A stretch of 6,707 nt of DNA from Pedosphaera sp. (GTDB lineage Bacteria > Verrucomicrobiota > Verrucomicrobiae > Limisphaerales > Pedosphaeraceae), in NCBI GenBank assembly GCA_028293265.1, contig JAQGPB010000504.1:1-6707 (forward strand), in the 5' to 3' direction. The notes below the pieces were generated by a model. That model saw only the letters and a list, made by a program, of their open reading frames with translations. It was not told the DNA's origin and made no database searches. Position 1 is the stretch's first letter. The number at the start of each line of letters is the position of its first letter. Shown one piece after another: positions 1-6,707 of the stretch. The position numbers and the translations under genes are program-made.

Positions 1-10
1 CCTGCTTCAG

Positions 11-98
11 CCGTCCCTGCGGGACTTTTTCCGTTTTGAACCACCTGCCCCGGCGCTAAAGCGACCGGGCTATTCTCATGTCATCCCTTCGGGATGGG
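11..98. repeat. Three-hairpin intergenic palindromic element
   Basis: Three compact stem-loops lie in under 90 bases. The first is GTCCC-TGC-GGGAC (13-25). The second is CCCGGCGC-TAAA-GCG(A)CCGGG (49-69), 8 base pairs with one bulged A at 64. The third is CATCCC-TTC-GGGATG (82-96). The outer hairpins are variants of one design (xxTCCC, 3-base loop, GGGAxx) and flank the larger GC-rich one, so the whole has a symmetric layout. There is no coding signal here. I recall similar hairpin-rich intergenic repeats in Verrucomicrobiota genomes, which is memory rather than a search result. It could be a REP-like mobile repeat, a transcript-end structure or a small structured RNA; strand is undetermined. 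Confidence 0.6.
13..30 (+). terminator. Possible intrinsic terminator of an upstream gene
   Basis: A 5-bp stem (GTCCC/GGGAC, loop TGC) is followed directly by five T at 26-30, the layout of a rho-independent terminator reading rightward. The stem is short and the hairpin is also part of the repeat element above, so the T run may be coincidental. No upstream gene is visible in the window. Confidence 0.3.
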
Positions 99-176
99 AA
101 ATAACAGATGGAGCGTGATTTTTTCCAAGGCGCATTTCCGCCCGTCAGGTTAATTTCGTTTTATCCAAACCTTCGC

Positions 177-204
177 TTGAACAAAATCCATTCATTTGCA
201 TAAT
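177..204 (+). promoter_or_regulatory. Weak candidate promoter of the amidohydrolase pair
   Basis: TTGAAC at 177-182 (4 of 6 to the -35 consensus) and CATAAT at 199-204 (5 of 6 to the -10) are separated by 16 bases. A start about 7 bases after the -10 would leave only some six bases before the ATG at 217. That fits the lack of any Shine-Dalgarno there and suggests near-leaderless translation. This is consensus matching by eye and such matches are common in AT-richer gaps. Confidence 0.25.
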
Positions 205-216
205 GACCGCCATTCG

Positions 217-3200
217 ATGAGCCTGTCCGCTCCAATCACACGCCGATTGTTCGTCATTCTGACTTTTTGTTGGATGTTCCTGCTTGGCTCCCTCCTTGTT
301 GCCGCGCCCACGGAATTGTTGCCGCCGGGGTTTCGGCCGGTGCCGCCGGGTGTGCATGCGCTGGTCGGAGGAACGGTTGTGATCAAGCCGGGGCAGGTGA
401 TCTCGAACGCCACGATCATTGTTCGCGATGGATTTATCCAAACCGTGGCGGCAGATGCGGCGGTGCCAGCAGATGCGCGGGTTTGGGACATGAGCGGGCT
501 GACGATTTATCCGGGGTTCATTGATGCTTACCTGAGCCTCGGGGCCAAAGGCGGAGACAAGTCGAAGAAGAGCGAACCGGCGGTGGACCTCACGGCGGGC
601 GGCGTCAAGTTTTACGGCCTCAACCAGCAGGCGAGCGATGCCGGAAGCCTCGCGGGGCCGGTCTATGAGGTTGCCATGGTCAGCCCGGAACGCCGCGCCG
701 CGCAAACTTATACGCCCGATCCCAAGGCGTTGGAGGGCCTGCGCGAAATCGGCTTCACTGCCGGGAATGTGGTGCCGGAAAAGGGCATCGTTCGCGGGAC
801 GAGTGTGTTCGTGGCACTGTCCGACACCGATGCCAACCGCGCGATCATCAAGCCGGACGTTTTTCAGCATATCGCGTATGACCTGGAACATCGCCGCACG
901 GACGTTTATCCCGAGTCGTTGATGGGCGCGATTGCCGTGGTGCGCCAGACGTTTTTCGACGCGCAGCATTACGCGCTGGACCAGGCCGATTTTCTGAAGA
1001 AGCCCGCCGGGCGCGTCCGCCCCGCCTATAACCTCGGCATGGAAGCGCTCGCGCCGGTGCTGGGGAAAAAGATGCGCGTGGTTTTCGATCCGCAAGACGC
1101 CCTGATGGTGGACCGCTCCACGCGGATCGCGCATGAGCTGGACTTGGATTTTTACATGGTTTCCAGCGGGCAGGAATGGCGCCGGCCGGAATTCGCGAAA
1201 GCCGCGGGCGTGCCGTTCATTGTGCCGCTCAATTTTCCCACGCTGCCCAAGATGCCGCAGGAAGATGATTGGGAACAGGTGTCGTTGGACCAGTTGCGCG
1301 CGTGGGATTGGGCGCCGGAAAATGCCGCCGTGCTCCAGAACCAAGGTTTGGAAATCGCGCTGACCACTTACGGGCTCGATGACAAAAAGGATTTTCGCAA
1401 AAACCTGCGGCTGGCGGTGGATCGGGGCCTTTCCGAATCGAACGCGCTGGCGGCTTTGACGACCGTGCCCGCGCGGCTTTGCGGCTTGGACAGCGTGCTG
1501 GGAACCATCGAGGCCGGCAAGCAGGCGAACCTGACCATCGTGGACGGCAAGGGTTATTTTGATCCCGAGGCCAAGGTGCGCTCAGTCTGGATTGATGGGC
1601 GGTTCTATCGCATCCCCACCGAGGAAGAAAAGGAGAAGAAAGAAACCGCCGCGAAAACTGACGACGACGGCAAGGAAGCCTCCGCCAAACCCGAATCTTC
1701 GGAAGAAGGCGATCCCAACAAAACCAAGGCGAAAACGGAAAAGCCGGAGAAACCTGAAAAGCCCGGGCAGGCCGCCACCGAAGAAAAATCCAAGGCTGAC
1801 AAAAAGCAGGCCGACAAGGAAACCAAACTTGCCAAGTCGAAGGAACTCCAAAAGCGCGTGGCCCGTTCACCGTTGGAAGGTCGCGGCGTTTTGACCAATG
1901 CGCCGACCGTGTTGATCCGCAACGCGACCATTTGGACTTGCGGGCCGCAGGGCATTTTGACAAATGCGGACCTGCTGATTGTTGATGGCAAGGTCAACAA
2001 GGTTGGAACCGTCAGCGGCGATTTTCAGAACAGCCAGACCTTGACGATTGACGGCACCGGCCTGCATGTCACGCCCGGCCTGATTGACTGCCACAGCCAC
2101 AGCGCAATCCTGGGCGAGGTCAACGAATCCACGCTGCCGTCGTCCGCAATGGTGCGCATCGGCGACGTGGTGAATTCCGAGTCGGAAAATCTTTATGAAG
2201 AACTCGCCGGCGGTTTGACGATGGCGCATTTGCTGCACGGCTCGGCCAATCCCATCGGCGGACAAAATTGCCTCATCAAACTGCGCGATGGCGAGCCGGC
2301 CGAGGGCCTGAAATTTGAAGGCGCGCTGGGCAGCATCAAGTTCGCCCTGGGTGAGAACGTGAAGCAATCCAACTGGGGCGACAAATTCGTCACGCGCTTT
2401 CCGCAGACGCGCATGGGCGTGCGGACGTTTTACGCGAACCGCTTCACCGCCGCGCGGCAGTATCTCAAGGAATGGGACGAATACAAAAAATCGGGCGGCC
2501 TGCCCCCGCGCCGCGACCTCGAACTTGAGGCCCTCGGCGAAATCCTCCAAGGCACGCGGCTGATCCATTGCCATTCGTATCGCCAGGATGAAATCTTGAT
2601 GCTCATCCGCTTGATGGAGGATTTTAATGTGAAGATTGGCACGTTCCAGCATGTGCTCGAAGGTTACAAGGTGGCGGATGAAATCGCGAAACATGGCGCG
2701 GGTGCTTCCACTTTCTCCGATTGGTGGGCGTATAAGTTTGAGGTCTACGATGCGATTCCCTACAACGGCACGCTCATGCATGACCGCGGCGTGGTGGTCT
2801 CTTTCAATTCCGATTCGTCCGACTTGGCGCGCCGGATGTATCTTGAAGCCGCCAAGGCGGTGAAGTTCGGCGGCGCTTCGGAAAGCGAGGCGCTGAAATT
2901 CGTCACGCTCAATCCCGCCAAGCAGTTGCGCGTTGACCTGCGGGTTGGTTCGTTGGAACCGGGCAAGGACGCCGACTTCGTCATCTGGTCCAAGGCGCCG
3001 CTCGATTCCTTCACCGTCTGCCTGCAAACCTGGATTGACGGCAAAAAATATTTTGACGCCGCGCTCGCGCCCGCCCGCGCCGCGGCGCTGACCAAGGAAC
3101 GCGCCGACCTCATCGCCAAGGCCAAGAAAATTTCTGCTCGCTCCGATTCGGACGGCAGCGATGACAAATCTTCAGGCAATGATTTGTTTTTCCAACGTTC

Positions 3201-3250
3201 GCTGGAGCATATGTATGACGGCATCGTCCGGCATTGCACGGAGGATGAAG

Positions 3251-3258
<8 letters not shown>
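217..3258 (+). CDS. Exported tandem-domain amidohydrolase (imidazolonepropionase-like)
   Basis: 1013 residues. Residues 1-30 form a signal peptide: TRR at 8-10, hydrophobic core 11-28, Ala-Ala cleavage region. The ATG at 217 was chosen because it places this signal at the N-terminus; a TTG at 196 would add seven polar residues. Unit 1 (about 48-468) has the amidohydrolase start region, but PGFID (99-103) is followed by Tyr105 and Ser107 where HxH is expected, so its metal site looks lost. A Lys/Glu-rich linker (469-548) joins it to unit 2 (about 556-960), which keeps PGLID with His626 and His628, His784/His786, His812 and Asp866: a complete metal set. The C-terminus is acidic. The fold and the COG1228-like hydrolase role follow from family knowledge. 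Substrate is unknown; cyclic amides or peptide-like compounds are possible. Two-unit proteins of about 1000 residues are, as I recall, common in Bacteroidota and related phyla. The gene overlaps the next one by 8 bases. Confidence 0.85.
3240..3244 (+). promoter_or_regulatory. Shine-Dalgarno GGAGG fixing the start of the second gene
   Basis: GGAGG ends six bases before the ATG at 3251, close to ideal spacing. It sits inside the last codons of the preceding gene, in the stretch encoding its Glu/Asp tail. It favours 3251 over the in-frame ATG at 3245, which directly abuts the motif, and over ATGs at 3278 and 3287. Confidence 0.75.
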
Positions 3259-4690
<1,432 letters not shown>

Positions 4691-4718
4691 AATTTCCCGT
4701 TCAAGTCCGCTTTTATGG

Positions 4719-4746
4719 TTGCCATCGGACGACTTTCCATTATAGT
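4719..4746 (+). promoter_or_regulatory. Candidate sigma-70-type promoter of the S53 protease
   Basis: TTGCCA (4719-4724) and TATAGT (4741-4746) each match the consensus at 5 of 6 positions and are 16 bases apart. This is the best such pair seen in the 194-base gap, and it implies transcription separate from the amidohydrolase pair with a leader of roughly 130 bases. No convincing terminator was found between gene 2 and this site; only a 5-bp GTCCG/CGGAC pairing (4705-4709 with 4726-4730) with a large loop, which overlaps the -35. Confidence 0.4.
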
Positions 4747-4884
4747 GGAGGCTGATTAGAATACCTGAAAGACAGCAGACGTATGCTCCGCGACAAAACC
4801 CCGTGATTTGATTCAAAGAATTCGGAACGAAAGCAACACCGGGCCCGCGACAACCTCAGTCGAACCACTCCCTAAAGAACATCC

Positions 4885-6707
4885 ATGACAACCCGCAGCC
4901 TCCGGGGCCTCAAACACTTCGTGACCGTCTTCTGCGCGATGATTTTTCTGCTGTCGGCCGTTCCGGGCCGGGCGGAAACGAAGCGCGTCGTAAGCGGCCA
5001 TGTGCCGCCGGCGGTGGCCAGTTTGCAACCAACGGGCCAACTGGCCACCGGGACAAACTTGTACCTGGCGATCGGCCTGCCGCTGCGCAACCAGGAAGCA
5101 TTGACGAATCTGATCGAACGGCTGCATGACCCGGCCGATCCCGCTTTTCACCAATGGCTGACGTCGCAGCAGTTCACGGAACAATTCGGTCCGACGGAGC
5201 AGGATTACCAGAAAGTCGTCCAGTTTGCGGAGAAGCACTCACTCAAGGTGGTCGGCAAACATGCGAACCGCATGTTGCTGGACGTGAGCGGAGCGGTGAC
5301 GAACATCGAGGAAGCTTTTCAGGTGCACATGCGGAGCTACCGGCATCCGACGGAAAACCGGATGTTTTACGCGCCGGATGCCGAGCCGACGGTGGAGGCG
5401 GACGTGCCGATATTGCACGTTGGCAACTTGAACAATTACAGCGTGCCGCGGCCTTTTCTCAAGCTCAAGGGCAACACCAATTCCAGCCAAGACGTGACGG
5501 CATACGCCACCGGCTCGGGGCCAGGCGGTGATTTTACGGGGAAGGATTTTCGGGCGGCTTATGCGGCGGGAGTGACCAACACCGGCAACGGCCAATATGT
5601 GGCGATTGTGGATGTCGGCGGGCCTTACTACAGCAACGATATCACGCTCTATGAAATGAACGCCGGCTTTTCGACCAACATCGTGGTCACCAACATCTTG
5701 TTATCGGGATGGACGGGCATCCCCACCGGCCCCAACGATGACGATGGCGAGGAGACGCTGGATATTGACATGGCGCTTTCGATGGCGCCGGGAGCGACCA
5801 TTTTGAACTACGAAGGCTACGGTGACGATGTTTTCAACCAAATCGCCCATGACAACCTGGCCAAGCAGATCACCCTGTCCTACGGCTTCGGCATTGACGC
5901 GAACATCAACCAGTCGTTCCTGCAATTTGTCGCGCAAGGGCAGTCGTTTTTCCAGGCGTCGGGCGATGGCGGCGCTGATTTGCCCGGCGGCACTGGCCTG
6001 ACCGGCATGCCCTACTCCACGATTGTGGGCGGCACCTCCCTGACCACCACCGGCGCGGGCGGTCCATGGGTTTCCGAATCAAGCTGGGGCGGCAGCGGCG
6101 GCGGCATCAGCGGTTACGGCATTCCCGCCTGGCAACAGGGTGTCAACATGGCCTTAAATCAAGGTTCGACCGTGAATCGAAATTATCCGGACGTGGCCAT
6201 GCTCGCGGACGTGGTCATCTGGTGGTATTTCAGAAACGGCTCGGGAGGGACGGTCGGTGGCACCAGCGCTTCGTCGCCCCAATGGGCCGGTTTCATGGCA
6301 TTGGTGAATCAAGCCGCGGCAACCCAGGGCAAGCCGTCTGTCGGCTTTCTCAATCCCGCCATTTATTCGATCGGCAAGGGAACTTATTCGACCTATGCCA
6401 ACATTTTTCATGACATCACCACGGGCAACAACTTCAATTCCCAGAACCCCTCGAAATTTCCGGCCGCTTCCGGCTACGACCTGTGCACCGGCTGGGGCAG
6501 TCCGTGGGGCAACAACACCATCGCCGCGCTGGTCGGTTATGGGACGAACGATTTCACGATGATTGCCTCCCAAAATGGATTGAACATTGTGCGCGGCGGT
6601 GTGGCCGCGACAATGCTTCAGGTGGCGCGCATGAACCAGTTCAGCGGCTCCGTCGGACTGTCCGTCTCGGGTTTGCCAACCGGTGTGACTGTCGCTTTCA
6701 ACCCCTC
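4885..6707 (+). CDS. Secreted sedolisin/kumamolisin-type (S53) protease, 3' end cut by window
   Basis: 607 codons are visible, open to the right edge with no stop. Residues 1-30 are a signal peptide (basic n-region, core about 12-26, cleavage after GRA). Residues about 40-190 match the S53 activation pro-domain, including the HDPADPAFHQWL region. The catalytic domain (about 213-550) shows the family residues: Glu289 and Asp293 in GEETLDIDM, Asp361 in SGDGGAD, and Ser461 in GGTSASSP. The calcium site is also present: Asp510-Ile511, then Gly530 and Asp532 in SGYDLCTGWG. From about 555 an Ig-like domain begins (FSGSVGLSVSGLP), typical of C-terminal extensions on bacterial secreted enzymes. By family knowledge it is an endopeptidase that self-processes and acts at acid pH outside the cell. 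The ATG was chosen for the signal peptide; no strong Shine-Dalgarno is seen. The true C-terminus, including any further repeats or sorting signal, is outside the window. Confidence 0.93.
   Translation, partial: MTTRSLRGLKHFVTVFCAMIFLLSAVPGRAETKRVVSGHVPPAVASLQPTGQLATGTNLYLAIGLPLRNQEALTNLIERLHDPADPAFHQWLTSQQFTEQFGPTEQDYQKVVQFAEKHSLKVVGKHANRMLLDVSGAVTNIEEAFQVHMRSYRHPTENRMFYAPDAEPTVEADVPILHVGNLNNYSVPRPFLKLKGNTNSSQDVTAYATGSGPGGDFTGKDFRAAYAAGVTNTGNGQYVAIVDVGGPYYSNDITLYEMNAGFSTNIVVTNILLSGWTGIPTGPNDDDGEETLDIDMALSMAPGATILNYEGYGDDVFNQIAHDNLAKQITLSYGFGIDANINQSFLQFVAQGQSFFQASGDGGADLPGGTGLTGMPYSTIVGGTSLTTTGAGGPWVSESSWGGSGGGISGYGIPAWQQGVNMALNQGSTVNRNYPDVAMLADVVIWWYFRNGSGGTVGGTSASSPQWAGFMALVNQAAATQGKPSVGFLNPAIYSIGKGTYSTYANIFHDITTGNNFNSQNPSKFPAASGYDLCTGWGSPWGNNTIAALVGYGTNDFTMIASQNGLNIVRGGVAATMLQVARMNQFSGSVGLSVSGLPTGVTVAFNP

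Noticed and set aside
196..216. TTG at 196 as start of the tandem amidohydrolase
   Set aside because: No Shine-Dalgarno, a rarer codon, and it adds polar residues before an otherwise standard signal peptide beginning at ATG 217.
145..1344. Long reverse-strand open frame of about 400 codons
   Set aside because: It is antisense to the tandem amidohydrolase, rich in Arg and His, has no recognisable domain, and is explained by codon bias of the GC-rich + strand gene.
1867..3027. Long reverse-strand open frame of about 386 codons
   Set aside because: Same pattern: antisense to the intact amidohydrolase unit whose motifs (PGLID, HSH, LEPGKDADFVIW) clearly mark the + frame as coding.
3161..3250. 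Earlier in-frame start for the second amidohydrolase
   Set aside because: It would overlap gene 1 by about 100 bases and lacks a ribosome site, whereas ATG 3251 has GGAGG at ideal spacing.
4705..4730. Inverted repeat GTCCG/CGGAC as a terminator after gene 2
   Set aside because: The stem is only 5 bp with a 16-base loop and is not followed by a T run.
4783..4806. Tiny open frame (ATG to TGA, 7 codons) in the protease leader
   Set aside because: Too short, no ribosome site and no pattern suggesting a leader peptide.

Overview
The window looks like a piece of a moderately GC-rich Gram-negative chromosome. Verrucomicrobiota (Pedosphaera/Limisphaera-like) is my best guess. The reasons are a translated AACATCG heptamer repeat and a short hairpin-rich intergenic repeat, both of kinds I recall from that phylum, together with export-signalled proteins of amidohydrolase and sedolisin families. 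The taxonomic call is inference from memory and was not checked by a search.

Layout: all genes are on the + strand. Bases 1-98 hold an intergenic element with three compact hairpins. Bases 217-3258 encode a 1013-residue exported protein made of two amidohydrolase units joined by an 80-residue Lys/Glu-rich linker. Bases 3251-4690 encode a second exported amidohydrolase-like protein that overlaps the first by 8 bases and has a clear Shine-Dalgarno inside the end of the first gene, so the two are probably translationally coupled. A 194-base gap with a plausible sigma-70-type promoter follows. From 4885 to beyond the right edge runs a secreted sedolisin-type (S53) serine-carboxyl protease with signal peptide, pro-domain, complete catalytic residues, the calcium site and the start of an Ig-like C-terminal domain.

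The amidohydrolase pair contains three amidohydrolase-like units. Only the C-terminal half of the first protein keeps the full metal-ligand set (HxH, two later histidines and an aspartate). The N-terminal half and the second protein have both lost the HxH motif, so they are probably structural, substrate-handling or otherwise non-canonical partners. All three gene products carry N-terminal export signals, which points to work in the periplasm or outside the cell. A joint role in breaking down peptides or peptide-like compounds is possible but rests only on proximity.

The best leads are the heptamer repeat translated ahead of the signal-peptide core of the second amidohydrolase, the one-active/two-degenerate amidohydrolase architecture, and the three-hairpin element at the left edge. 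No RNA genes, CRISPR arrays, insertion sequences or reverse-strand genes could be supported.
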